Notes: generated by a model from the letters alone, not told the origin. DNA of 64,000 nt from Qipengyuania vulgaris (GCF_009827325.1 NZ_WTYC01000001.1:558001-622000); one strand, 5' to 3'. Positions 18,293 to 26,491 are shown, counted from the stretch's first letter. Program-made: numbers and translations.

Positions 18293-18985
18293 CTACAACG
18301 TGTCGATTTCCGGATAAGGCACGACGGAGAAGCCGGGAACATTCGTCCCATCAGCCGCTTTCGCGGGCGAGAACTCTGCCTCCTCCATCAATGCCGCGCA
18401 GGTTTCTTGATCGAGCGCCCCATTACCGGTAGAAAATATCATCCCGCATCCCGTTGGATTGCCAGTCGGGTCGATTGTCAGGGCAAACAATGCCTTATCG
18501 CCGGGAGCTGCTTCGATTGCCGAAACGAAATCTTCGTCGAAGATGCGTTCACGCAAATCCCGGCCATTGATCAGACTGGCAGGCTTGAAGCCGTTTGCAT
18601 CCCATCCACCGTCAGGCAAGACGTACCGGACCGATTGTGCGGTGCTGCTGGCAATAGGTTCGCCAGCCGAGTTGCGAGCCGGATTGTAGCGCGCATGCTC
18701 TTTCATGCCGCTGCAGGCCGCTTCATCCAAAGCTGCCGAACCGCTTGAGCCGGTCACGTCGCAACCCTGCACTCGCCCGTCCGCGCCAATGCGAATCTGC
18801 ATGGTGACGGTGCCATCTTCCTCATTTCGAAGAGCCGCAGCCGGATAAGCCATTTGAATCTGGCGTGCCCATTCCATTAGATCGCGCGGGCTAGCACCTC
18901 GCGCCTCGCTCTCATCCTGCGCCGAAGCGCTGCTTGCCGACAACGCGAGCATAACTCCCAAGGCAGCGACCCGATACTTCGACAT
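18293..18985 (-). CDS. Secreted TonB C-terminal-like protein
   Basis: A 230-residue exported protein with a signal peptide ending near SASSASAQDE. The mature part has a TonB-C-like region (about 35-115: YPAAALRNEEDGTVTMQIRIGADGRVQGCDV) with conserved cysteines Cys79 and Cys95. A second, weaker repeat of the fold follows (about 145-225), also with two cysteines in GCGMIF and ETCAAL. It has no N-terminal membrane anchor or proline-rich spacer, so it is not a classical energy transducer. It starts 11 bp after the amidase gene and is the third gene of a chpT-amidase-TonB-like unit. Confidence 0.75.
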   Translation of the reverse strand: MSKYRVAALGVMLALSASSASAQDESEARGASPRDLMEWARQIQMAYPAAALRNEEDGTVTMQIRIGADGRVQGCDVTGSSGSAALDEAACSGMKEHARYNPARNSAGEPIASSTAQSVRYVLPDGGWDANGFKPASLINGRDLRERIFDEDFVSAIEAAPGDKALFALTIDPTGNPTGCGMIFSTGNGALDQETCAALMEEAEFSPAKAADGTNVPGFSVVPYPEIDTL

Positions 18986-18996
18986 TTTATTCCCCC

Positions 18997-19743
18997 TTAC
19001 CTTGCGATCCCCCTATCCCGATCCAGCAGGAGCTGGAACAGGATCGCCCTCACTTCGCCGTCGATCTCGCCGTTGATCTTTTCAGGACGCCACCGGCGCT
19101 GGAAGGCTTCGACCGCCTTGTGCCCATCGGAAACGTCGTAACCAAAGCGTTCGAGCGCGAGGTAGAACGCGGCGTCGTTATCGAACGGATCGCCTCGTTC
19201 GAGCTTTTCCGGTCGCGGCAGGCATAGTCCGTATTCGGCCAGGCGATCCCACGGGAACAGCTCGCCGGGATCGATCTTGCGCGCTGGCGCGACGTCGGAA
19301 TGGCCGACCACATTGGCGCGCGGGATGTCGTATTCTTTCACGATACGCGCGACCAGCGGAACCAGCGCTTCGAACTGCGCCTCGTTGAATTCGCGATAGC
19401 CGTATTTGTGGCCCGGATGGTCGAGTTCGATACCGATGCTGGCCGAGTTCACGTCCTTGTGCCCGCGCCAATAGGAGACGCCGGCGTGCCATGCCCGCTT
19501 TTCTTCGGGGACCAGCCGCACGACTTCGCCATGCTCGCCAATCAGGTAATGCGCGGAAACCTGGGCCTCCGGATCGCACAGGCGTTCGATGGCGAAGCCC
19601 TTGTCCTCCATCTCGGTGTAATGGATGACCAGCATCGAAATGGGATGCTTGCGTTCGTCGTGATTGGGCGAAAGCACCTCGCGGTCGACGAGTTCGTCCT
19701 TGCTGGCGGGCAGGCCTTCGCCCAGCTTGCCGAAATCGCTCAC
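18997..19743 (-). CDS. N-acetylmuramoyl-L-alanine amidase with peptidoglycan-binding domain
   Basis: A 248-residue zinc amidase of the Amidase_2/AmpD-AmiD family, cutting the bond between N-acetylmuramic acid and the stem peptide. Zinc ligands are His41 (MLVIHYTEM), His148 (VVGHSDVAPARK) and Asp158, with Glu106 (GIELDHP) in the catalytic position. Residues about 185-245 form a peptidoglycan-binding helical domain (VEAFQRRWRPEKINGEID). The start is GTG inside a GTGA overlap with chpT. No signal peptide is visible, favouring a cytoplasmic AmpD-like muropeptide-recycling role, though the C-terminal binding domain is more typical of AmiD. Confidence 0.9.
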   Translation of the reverse strand: MSDFGKLGEGLPASKDELVDREVLSPNHDERKHPISMLVIHYTEMEDKGFAIERLCDPEAQVSAHYLIGEHGEVVRLVPEEKRAWHAGVSYWRGHKDVNSASIGIELDHPGHKYGYREFNEAQFEALVPLVARIVKEYDIPRANVVGHSDVAPARKIDPGELFPWDRLAEYGLCLPRPEKLERGDPFDNDAAFYLALERFGYDVSDGHKAVEAFQRRWRPEKINGEIDGEVRAILFQLLLDRDRGIAR

Positions 19744-20399
19744 CCGATCAGTCCTTCGCCTTCGGGCAGGATCGCGCCGAGCACCAGCGTTTCGTCGGTT
19801 CTGGCGTATTGCAATCCGCCCCCCGACTGTTCGGCGAGCAAGCGGATCATATGTGCTGCGGCCGTGCGGCTGGAAAGCTCCTCGCGCGCAAGACTTCCGT
19901 CGAGAGCGCGGCCGATATTGTCGTCGAACCCGATCTTCGGGCCGGCAGCGCGAACCACGATCTCGCAATTGCCATCGCGCACCTCGGCACCGATATCGAG
20001 CGTACCGCCGCGCACCAGCGCATCCATCGCGATCTGGGCAAAATTGAGGAGGACCTTGACCGCCGGCTTGGCAAGATTGGCCGCATCGATCGCCCAGTTG
20101 ACCTCGACCTTCTGCTTGTCTGCAACCAGCGCGTTGATCAGGGCCTTGGGTTCGTGAACGTCCACGCGCTCACCGAAACCGCCTGCAGCCCCGAAGGCCA
20201 GCCGGAAGAATTTCAGCTTGTTGGTCGAAGTCGTCGCGCTCTGTTCAAGCAGCGCCATGACGTTCCTGCGCATTTCGGGATCGTCTTCCATCGCCAGAAG
20301 CTCGAGCCCGTTGTTCAGGGCACCGACCGGGCTGAGCATGTCGTGGCAAAGGCGCGAGCAAAGCATTGCCGCAAGATCGATCGATTGGCTGTCGTCCAT
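19740..20399 (-). CDS. chpT: Histidine phosphotransferase ChpT
   Basis: A 219-residue phosphotransfer protein that relays phosphate from CckA to CtrA and CpdR in the alphaproteobacterial cell-cycle circuit. The N-terminal dimerisation helix carries the phosphorylated residue His19 in LCSRLCHDMLSPVGALNNGLELL, very close to Caulobacter ChpT. The C-terminal part is a degenerate HATPase-like fold lacking ATP-binding motifs, as expected. It is the first gene of a coupled set with the peptidoglycan amidase (4-bp overlap) and the TonB-like protein. Confidence 0.92.
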   Translation of the reverse strand: MDDSQSIDLAAMLCSRLCHDMLSPVGALNNGLELLAMEDDPEMRRNVMALLEQSATTSTNKLKFFRLAFGAAGGFGERVDVHEPKALINALVADKQKVEVNWAIDAANLAKPAVKVLLNFAQIAMDALVRGGTLDIGAEVRDGNCEIVVRAAGPKIGFDDNIGRALDGSLAREELSSRTAAAHMIRLLAEQSGGGLQYARTDETLVLGAILPEGEGLIG

Positions 20400-20432
20400 T
20401 TATATCCCGTCGAAACTCGAATTGACCGCCTT

Positions 20433-20828
20433 CTAGCGGGGGGAGACCACATAGGGAAGCTCGGCGAATCGCGCATCCCCCTCGCGCCAGAAAGTGACGC
20501 GGCCCGCCGCGATTATCGCCCAGATGAGCCGCTGGCCCGTCGCCATGGTTTCGTCTGTCGCGGAAGGACGGGCAAGGCCGTTGGGGTGGGAATGATAATA
20601 GCCCACCACCTGCGGCCCTCCTCCGCGTGCCGCGCGGTGCGCTTCGACCAACGCCTGCGGGTCGATTTCGAAATGGCTTTCGGGCCGCGGATGGACATTT
20701 TTCGCCGAATGGATCGAGGAGATGACATCCCCTTTACCCAGAAGGATTCCGCAGCATTCGTGGGGGTGAGCGTTGATCGCTTCCGAGTTCAGCCCATCCA
20801 GAACATCGCTTGAGAGTTCCACCGTCAT
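20433..20828 (-). CDS. JAMM/MPN+ metalloprotease-like protein (Mov34/JAB)
   Basis: A 131-residue stand-alone JAB domain. The zinc motif is intact: Glu24 (HPHECCGILLG) and the HSHPxxxxxPSxxD run with His79, His81, Ser89 and Asp92. Prokaryotic JAMM proteases remove C-terminal tails from ubiquitin-like sulfur carriers such as ThiS or MoaD, or liberate cysteine as in CysO systems; no such partner is nearby. The start MTVELSSD at 20828 gives a compact domain; an upstream in-frame ATG at 20846 would overlap the divergent rluD start. The divergent starts are only 16 bp apart. Confidence 0.85.
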   Translation of the reverse strand: MTVELSSDVLDGLNSEAINAHPHECCGILLGKGDVISSIHSAKNVHPRPESHFEIDPQALVEAHRAARGGGPQVVGYYHSHPNGLARPSATDETMATGQRLIWAIIAAGRVTFWREGDARFAELPYVVSPR

Positions 20829-20844
20829 CGCGCATGGCCCTAGC

Positions 20845-21789
20845 ATGTCTTCGCCCCAAGTCCTCATCGGAAAGCTCGAAATGGGTGGCCGCCTGGACAA
20901 GGCGCTGGCTGAAGCGACCGGCCTTTCGCGCGAGAGGGTGAAGGGTCTGATCGCGGATGGCGCTGTCGAGATAAATGGGAAGTCGGCGAAATCGGGTTCT
21001 GCAAAGCTGGCGGGCGGCGAAAGCTACGTCGTCTCCCTGCCCCCGCCCGAGCCGCTGGAAACCATCGCACAGGACATTCCCCTCGATGTGGTGTTCGAGG
21101 ACGAACATCTGCTGGTGGTGAACAAGCCGGCAGGGATGGTGGTCCATCCGGCGGCAGGCAATCGCGACGGAACGCTAGTCAACGCGCTGTTGCATCATTG
21201 CGAGGGACAGCTTTCGGGGATCAATGGCGTCGCCCGTCCGGGCATCGTGCACCGGATCGACAAGGACACGTCCGGCCTGCTCGTCGTCGCCAAGAGCGAT
21301 GCTGCGCATGAAGGGCTGGCACGGCAATTTGCCGACCATTCGATCATGCGGCGTTACTTGGCGGTATGTGCGGACCACCCCAACCCGCCGTCGGGGACCA
21401 TTTCGGCTCGTATCGGGCGATCGGACAAGGACCGCAAGAAGATGACCGTCTTGCCCGACAAGGCCACACGCGGCAAACACGCGGTCACCCATTACGAAAC
21501 CTTGCAGCGTCTCGATCATGCCTCGCTTATCGAATGCCGCTTGGAAACGGGGCGCACGCACCAGGTGCGCGTTCACTGCGCGTCAATCGGCCATGCGCTA
21601 TTGGGTGACCCTACGTATGGACGCACGCCCAAACCGCTTCGAGGACTTCTCGAAAGCCTCGATTTCAAGCGCCAGGCGCTGCACGCGGCCCGTTTGGGAT
21701 TCATACATCCTATCAGCGGTGAAAGCTTGAATTTCTGCGCCGAATTACCCCTCGATATGCGGGAACTCATCGACGAAACCGCTCGTTGA
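20845..21789 (+). CDS. rluD: 23S rRNA pseudouridine synthase, RluD/RluA family
   Basis: A 314-residue pseudouridine synthase. An N-terminal S4 RNA-binding domain (about 12-60, GGRLDKALAEATGLSRERVKGLI) precedes the catalytic domain with HRIDKDTSGLLVVAKSD; Asp139 is the nucleophile. Length and domain order match RluD, which modifies helix 69 of 23S rRNA, although RluC-like specificity cannot be excluded. The ATG at 20845 lies only 16 bp from the divergent JAMM start and shows no clear ribosome site, so it may be leaderless or start slightly differently. Confidence 0.9.
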   Translation: MSSPQVLIGKLEMGGRLDKALAEATGLSRERVKGLIADGAVEINGKSAKSGSAKLAGGESYVVSLPPPEPLETIAQDIPLDVVFEDEHLLVVNKPAGMVVHPAAGNRDGTLVNALLHHCEGQLSGINGVARPGIVHRIDKDTSGLLVVAKSDAAHEGLARQFADHSIMRRYLAVCADHPNPPSGTISARIGRSDKDRKKMTVLPDKATRGKHAVTHYETLQRLDHASLIECRLETGRTHQVRVHCASIGHALLGDPTYGRTPKPLRGLLESLDFKRQALHAARLGFIHPISGESLNFCAELPLDMRELIDETAR

Positions 21790-21911
21790 AATCGATGAAA
21801 CGCGTGTGCAAATTCGGCCGCGTCCTGTTACAAGCAAACCAGTGGCCCGAATGATCGGATGCCCAGCAGGGGTCCGGCAAACGAGGTCGACGCTAGAAAG
21901 GTCAGGGTAAA

Positions 21912-22817
21912 GTGAGCAATACCAGAAGTTTGAGCGTCCCGGCGCTCGGTGGTGAGCAGAGCCTCAATCGCTATCTCTCCGAAATCAAGAAATATCCCGT
22001 GCTGACGCAGGAGCAGGAATACATGCTCGCCAAGCGTTACGAAGAGCATGAGGACAGCGAAGCTGCGGCGCAGCTCGTCACCTCGCACCTGCGGCTGGTG
22101 GCGAAGATCGCCATGGGCTATCGCGGCTACGGCCTGCCCGTTTCGGATCTCATTTCCGAAGGCAATGTCGGCCTGATGCAGGGCGTGAAGAAATTCGAAG
22201 CCGACCGCGGCTTCCGCCTCGCCACCTATGCCATGTGGTGGATCAAGGCGAGCATCCAGGAATACATCCTGCGCAGCTGGTCGCTCGTGAAAATGGGTAC
22301 CACCGCCGCGCAGAAGAAGCTGTTCTTCAACCTTCGCCGGATGAAGAAGAACCTCGATGCCTATGAAGACACCGACCTTCACCCGGACGATGTGAACAAG
22401 ATCGCGACCGATCTCGGCGTGCCCGAGCAGGAAGTGGTCAACATGAACCGCCGGATGATGATGGGCGGTGACGGTTCGCTCAACGTGCCGATGCGCAATG
22501 GCGAAGAAGGCTCGGGCGAGTGGATGGACTGGCTGACCGACGATCGTCCGCTGCAGGACGAGACGGTTGCCGATACCGAGGAAAAGGAAGTGCGCCACGA
22601 AATGCTGGTGGAGGCGATGGACAGCCTCAACGAGCGTGAACAGCACATCCTCACCGAACGCCGCCTGACGGAGAACCCGCAGACGCTCGAAGAACTTAGC
22701 CAAGTCTACAACGTCAGCCGCGAACGCATCCGTCAGATCGAGGTTCGCGCCTTCGAGAAGCTGCAGAAGGCGATGCAGCGCATCGCTGGCGACCGATTGC
22801 TGCCCGGCGTGGCCTGA
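21912..22817 (+). CDS. rpoH: RNA polymerase heat-shock sigma factor (sigma-32)
   Basis: A 301-residue alternative sigma factor directing heat-shock promoters. Region 2 (SDLISEGNVGLMQGVKKFEADRGFRLATYAMWWIKASIQEYILRSWSLVK) and the RpoH box following it (AQKKLFFNLRRMKK) are clear. Region 4 ends with a helix-turn-helix (LEELSQVYNVSRERIRQIEVRAFEKLQKAM). The start is GTG, inferred because MSNTRSLSVPALGG is the family N-terminus. A strong terminator follows the gene. ClpX and ClpP, typical members of the RpoH regulon, lie a few kb away. Confidence 0.96.
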   Translation: MSNTRSLSVPALGGEQSLNRYLSEIKKYPVLTQEQEYMLAKRYEEHEDSEAAAQLVTSHLRLVAKIAMGYRGYGLPVSDLISEGNVGLMQGVKKFEADRGFRLATYAMWWIKASIQEYILRSWSLVKMGTTAAQKKLFFNLRRMKKNLDAYEDTDLHPDDVNKIATDLGVPEQEVVNMNRRMMMGGDGSLNVPMRNGEEGSGEWMDWLTDDRPLQDETVADTEEKEVRHEMLVEAMDSLNEREQHILTERRLTENPQTLEELSQVYNVSRERIRQIEVRAFEKLQKAMQRIAGDRLLPGVA

Positions 22818-22835
22818 TCCGCCAGACTGAACATG

Positions 22836-22877
22836 AAAACGGCGTGAGAGGATGGACCTTTCACGCCGTTTTCTTTT
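22836..22877 (+). terminator. Rho-independent terminator after rpoH
   Basis: Perfect 12-bp arms (AAAACGGCGTGA and TCACGCCGTTTT) are followed by CTTTT. The T-run ends one base before the first possible mtgA ATG, so the mtgA start lies at the terminator edge. It may work in both directions, but only rpoH precedes it. Confidence 0.88.
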
Positions 22878-23561
22878 ATGGGCCACATGATGATACGGTC
22901 GCTGACACGTTTCCTGTTCAAGTTCCTTGTCGGCTTCCTCGGACTGAGCGTGGCGCTCGTCCTGCTGTTCAAGTTCGTCCCGGTTCCGGTTACCGCCACG
23001 ATGGTCCTCGACGGGAACGGAATCACCAAGGACTGGGAACCGCTTTCGCAGATCGATCGCAACATGGTGCGCGCGGTGATTGCCGCCGAAGACGGCAAAT
23101 TCTGCAGCCATGACGGTTTCGACCGCGAGGCGATCGAGACGGCCATGCGCGAGAACGCAGAAGGCGGGCGTATCCGGGGCGGCTCCACCATCAGCCAGCA
23201 GACCGCCAAGAATGTCTTCCTGTGGCAGGGTGGCGGCTATTTCCGCAAGGGACTGGAAGCCTATTTCACGCTGCTGATCGAGAAGATCTGGGGTAAGCGG
23301 CGCATTATGGAAGTTTACCTCAATGTCGCGGAAACCGGCATCGGAACCTATGGTGCCGAGGCCGGGGCGCAGCGATATTTCGGGAAGAGCGCGGCATCGC
23401 TGAGCCCTCTCGAATCCGCCCGCATGGCGGCGGCTCTCCCACTCCCGAAGGAACGGTCGGTCAAGAACCCGGGCGGCTGGCTGCGCGGCCATGGCAATAC
23501 GATTTCCGCACGTATCGGTATCGTCGCCCGTGACGGGCTCGATTCCTGCGTTTACCAGTAG
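22878..23561 (+). CDS. mtgA: Monofunctional biosynthetic peptidoglycan transglycosylase
   Basis: A 227-residue GT51 enzyme that polymerises lipid II into glycan strands. One N-terminal membrane helix (about 12-34) is followed by the transglycosylase domain, with the catalytic-glutamate region VIAAEDGKFCSHDGFD, then GGSTISQQTAKN, then KRRIMEVYLNVAETG. There is no transpeptidase domain. Possible starts are 22878, 22887 and 22890; none has a strong ribosome site, and the first abuts the rpoH terminator. It is followed 5 bp later by the CDF transporter gene. Confidence 0.93.
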   Translation: MGHMMIRSLTRFLFKFLVGFLGLSVALVLLFKFVPVPVTATMVLDGNGITKDWEPLSQIDRNMVRAVIAAEDGKFCSHDGFDREAIETAMRENAEGGRIRGGSTISQQTAKNVFLWQGGGYFRKGLEAYFTLLIEKIWGKRRIMEVYLNVAETGIGTYGAEAGAQRYFGKSAASLSPLESARMAAALPLPKERSVKNPGGWLRGHGNTISARIGIVARDGLDSCVYQ

Positions 23562-23566
23562 GTTCG

Positions 23567-24487
23567 ATGGAAGCGGGTCACAGCCACGAACACGGACATG
23601 CGCACGGGGCGGGACACGGCCATGCGCCTAAGGATTTCGGCCGCGCCTTCCTGATCGGCATCGTGCTGAATACCGCATTCGTGATCATCGAGGCGGTCTA
23701 TGGCTGGCTTTCCGGATCGATGGCGCTGATTGCCGATGCCGGACACAATCTCTCGGACGTAATGGCGCTGATGCTGGCCTGGGGGGCAAGCGTAGCCGCG
23801 AAGAAGCCGGGCAATGCGCGCTTTACCTACGGTTACAAGAGTTCGACCATCCTCGCGGCGCTTGCCAATGCAGGGCTGCTGCTTATCGCGATCGGGGCAA
23901 TCTCCTTCGAAACGATCCAGCGCATTGCCGATCCAGCACCGGTGGAAGGCACGACGATGGTCATCGTGGCGGGTATCGGCATCTTCATTAACGCTGGAAC
24001 AGCCATGCTGTTCATGCGGGGGCGCAAGCACGACATCAACATTCGCGGAGCGTTCCTTCACATGGCGGCGGATGCACTGGTCAGTCTCGGCGTGGTCATC
24101 GCAGGCATCGCGATCCTGCTCAGCGGCGCACTCTGGATCGATCCACTGGTCAGCCTGCTGATCGTGGCAGTCATTGCCTGGGGGACGTGGGGGCTGCTTA
24201 AGGATAGCGTTGCCATGAGCCTGCTCGGTGTGCCGAAGGGCGTATCGGAAAGCCGCGTTCGCGGGTATCTGGTCGGACTGGAAGGGGTGAGCGAAATTCA
24301 CGAGCTGCATATCTGGCCCATGTCGACGACCGAAACGGCGCTGACCGCGCATCTGGTGATGCCGGATGGCCATCCGGGTGACGCTTTCCTGCGCGAGATC
24401 GGCCACGAGCTGGAGCACCATCACCGGATCGGCCACGCGACCATCCAGATCGAACAAGCGGGCCTGCATTGCAGGTCCCGGTGCTGA
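23567..24487 (+). CDS. Cation diffusion facilitator transporter (zinc/cobalt efflux type)
   Basis: A 306-residue CDF protein. The His-rich N-terminus (GHSHEHGHAHGAGHGHAP) is a likely metal-binding tail. Six membrane helices follow, with HD-type metal sites in IADAGHNLSDVMAL (helix II) and HMAADALVSLGVV (helix V), plus a cytoplasmic C-terminal domain. By family it exports Zn2+ or similar divalent metals in exchange for protons. It starts 5 bp after mtgA and its TGA overlaps the sigma factor ATG (TGATG), tying metal efflux to the downstream ECF locus. Confidence 0.92.
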   Translation: MEAGHSHEHGHAHGAGHGHAPKDFGRAFLIGIVLNTAFVIIEAVYGWLSGSMALIADAGHNLSDVMALMLAWGASVAAKKPGNARFTYGYKSSTILAALANAGLLLIAIGAISFETIQRIADPAPVEGTTMVIVAGIGIFINAGTAMLFMRGRKHDINIRGAFLHMAADALVSLGVVIAGIAILLSGALWIDPLVSLLIVAVIAWGTWGLLKDSVAMSLLGVPKGVSESRVRGYLVGLEGVSEIHELHIWPMSTTETALTAHLVMPDGHPGDAFLREIGHELEHHHRIGHATIQIEQAGLHCRSRC

Positions 24488-25056
24488 TGATGCCATCCGG
24501 AAGCGATGCACGCGATCGGCTCGAAGCGGCAATGGCTCGCCTTGCTGGCGGCGATCGCAGCGCGCTGGAGGAAATCTATCGGAGCACCTCGGCGAAACTT
24601 TTTGGAATTTGCCTTCGTATCTTGAAGGACGAAAAGGAAGCCGAGGACGCGTTGCAGGACGTTTACATCTCTCTCTGGCGCAGGGCCGACCGCTACGATG
24701 CGGAGCGGGCGAGTCCGATAAGCTGGCTTGCCACATTCGCGCGGAACCGCGCGGTGGACCGGCTGAGGGTGGGCAAGGTCCGGCAGGGCAGCGTGCCCGC
24801 CGAACACGCCGCGCCGATTGCCGACGAGGCACCGCTTGCAGAAAGTTTGCTGATCGATGCAGAGCATGATGCGCGCATCCATCATTGTCTCGATCGGCTG
24901 GACGAAAAGCCGCGCAGCGCGATCCGCAGCGCCTTTTTCGACGGCCGCACTTACGCCCAGATCGCGGAGGCTGACGGGATACCGCTCGGCACGATGAAGA
25001 GCTGGGTACGCAGGGGACTCCAGAAATTGAAAGCATGTCTGGAGCGCGGCGAATGA
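24487..25056 (+). CDS. ECF RNA polymerase sigma factor, SigK-like
   Basis: A 189-residue group 4 sigma factor. Region 2 is visible in IYRSTSAKLFGICLRILKDEKEAEDALQDVYISLWRRADRYD and region 4 in IRSAFFDGRTYAQIAEADGIPLGTMKSWVRRGLQKLK. The start is ATG within TGATG after the CDF gene; a second ATG follows immediately. The 4-bp overlap with an anti-sigma gene and the RskA-like character of that neighbour place it in the SigK-type group. It likely controls the downstream fasciclin gene, which is inference. Confidence 0.92.
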   Translation: MMPSGSDARDRLEAAMARLAGGDRSALEEIYRSTSAKLFGICLRILKDEKEAEDALQDVYISLWRRADRYDAERASPISWLATFARNRAVDRLRVGKVRQGSVPAEHAAPIADEAPLAESLLIDAEHDARIHHCLDRLDEKPRSAIRSAFFDGRTYAQIAEADGIPLGTMKSWVRRGLQKLKACLERGE

Positions 25057-25775
25057 GCGAGGATTTCCGCCCCGACGACTTTCTTGCGGCCGAATACGTG
25101 CTCGGCCTACTCGAAGGAGAGGATTTGCTCGCAGCCCGCGCACGGGAGGCATCCGATGAAAAATTCGCTGTCGAGGTCGCACGTTGGCAGGACCAGCTGG
25201 CGCCGCTGCTCGATACGATCGATGCGCGCACGCCGCGCGAGGAAGTCTGGAAAAGGATCCGGGACGAGTTCGATACGCTTGGCGATAGTGCCGAGATCAT
25301 CTCGCTGAATACGCGGCTCCGGCGCTGGAAAATGGCCGCCGGAACGGCCGCTGCCGCAGCTGTTGCGGCCATATCCGTGCTGGTTCTTTCCCCTTCGCAG
25401 ACACCCTCGTCCGCGCCCACCGCCGAGCCGCAGGCACCTCTCGCCGCATCGATCCCGATTGCCGATACGCAGTTGCGGCTGGCTGTCACATACCTCCCCG
25501 ACCGTCAGGAATTGCTGGTCTCGGCCAGCGGACTGACCGCTGATGGAGTGCACGACCACGAGCTCTGGCTGGTACCCCGGTCCGAGGATATGCCGCTGCT
25601 TTCCCTCGGTGTGGTCGCGCCCGGCGAAGAACGCCGTATATCTCTGGACCAGGCTGTCGCCGAGCAAATGGCGGATGGCTCTCCTCTCCTCCTCACCCGG
25701 GAACCGCTGGGCGGCAAACCACCCGGCATTGATGCAGGTCCGGTCGTGGCCGAAGGACGCATGCAAACGATCTGA
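25053..25775 (+). CDS. Anti-sigma factor, RskA-like
   Basis: A 240-residue single-pass membrane anti-sigma factor. A cytoplasmic N-terminal sigma-binding domain (LAAEYVLGLLEGEDL, about 8-22) precedes a membrane helix (about 97-117, AAGTAAAAAVAAISVLVLSPS) and a periplasmic RskA domain (about 140-240, with YLPDRQELLVSASGL and HELWLVPRSED). The N-terminal domain lacks the CxxC zinc motif of ZAS anti-sigmas, as in RskA. ATGA overlaps the sigma stop. Release would be expected through regulated membrane proteolysis. Confidence 0.9.
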   Translation: MSEDFRPDDFLAAEYVLGLLEGEDLLAARAREASDEKFAVEVARWQDQLAPLLDTIDARTPREEVWKRIRDEFDTLGDSAEIISLNTRLRRWKMAAGTAAAAAVAAISVLVLSPSQTPSSAPTAEPQAPLAASIPIADTQLRLAVTYLPDRQELLVSASGLTADGVHDHELWLVPRSEDMPLLSLGVVAPGEERRISLDQAVAEQMADGSPLLLTREPLGGKPPGIDAGPVVAEGRMQTI

Positions 25776-25807
25776 AAATTTTTTGCATCCGCATTGCGGC
25801 GGCTTTC

Positions 25808-25832
25808 GTAACTCCATGCACAAGTTGGACGG
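25808..25832 (+). promoter_or_regulatory. Candidate ECF-type promoter of the fasciclin gene
   Basis: GTAAC at 25808-25812 and CGG at 25830-25832 are 17 bp apart, matching the AAC/CG(G,T) layout of many ECF promoters. It lies 28 bp before the ATG, which has a GAGGAG ribosome site. Just upstream is a small palindrome CCGCATTGCGG (25789-25799). The recognition sequence of this particular sigma factor is unknown. Confidence 0.35.
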
Positions 25833-25859
25833 GGCTTGTGAGATAGAGGAGTTATACCA

Positions 25860-26429
25860 ATGACCATTTCGACCCAGTTGAAAGCCGCAGCAGCGGCATC
25901 TGTTCTTGCCATGGGCGGTTTCGCCATTGCTGCATCCGGCCCTGCGCTCGCCCATAATCACAAGGAAAAGCCCGCACAGGCTCAGACCAATATCGTCCAG
26001 ACCGCAATCGGAACGGGCTTGCACGAAACGCTGGTCGCCGCTGTTCAGGCTGCAGACCTGGTCGACACGCTGTCCTCGCCCGGTCCCTTCACCGTATTTG
26101 CGCCGACCGATACCGCATTTGCCGCCCTGCCCGATGGCACGGTGAGCACGCTGCTCGAGCCGGCTAACAAGGGCCAGTTGCAGAACATTCTCACCTACCA
26201 CGTCGTGGCAGGCCGAATTCCCGCCGCACAGCTTTCCGCTGCAATCAAGACGAATGGCGGCAGCTACACCTTCGAGACGGTTGCAGGCGCCGAACTGACC
26301 GCGAGTTTCGCAGGCGAGAACATCGTCATCACTGACGGTGCCGGCGGCACCAGCACCGTGACCATGGCCGACGTGAAAACCACCAATGGCGTCATCCACG
26401 TCACCGACGGTGTCTTCCTGCCGGGTTGA
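25860..26429 (+). CDS. Secreted fasciclin domain protein
   Basis: A 189-residue exported protein with a signal peptide ending near ASGPALAHN. One fasciclin (FAS1) domain follows, with the H1 motif GPFTVFAPTDTAFAALP and H2-like ILTYHVVAGRI, ending in TNGVIHVTDGVFLP. FAS1 proteins mediate adhesion or surface interactions. It follows the ECF sigma/anti-sigma pair with its own leader of 84 bp and is a common neighbour and target in SigK-like loci. A strong terminator follows. Confidence 0.93.
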   Translation: MTISTQLKAAAAASVLAMGGFAIAASGPALAHNHKEKPAQAQTNIVQTAIGTGLHETLVAAVQAADLVDTLSSPGPFTVFAPTDTAFAALPDGTVSTLLEPANKGQLQNILTYHVVAGRIPAAQLSAAIKTNGGSYTFETVAGAELTASFAGENIVITDGAGGTSTVTMADVKTTNGVIHVTDGVFLPG

Positions 26430-26491
26430 TCCCTAAATCAGTCAACAACGCCGCTAGGGCTACCTCCCCCTTTCGAGAGAGCGGCGTCACT

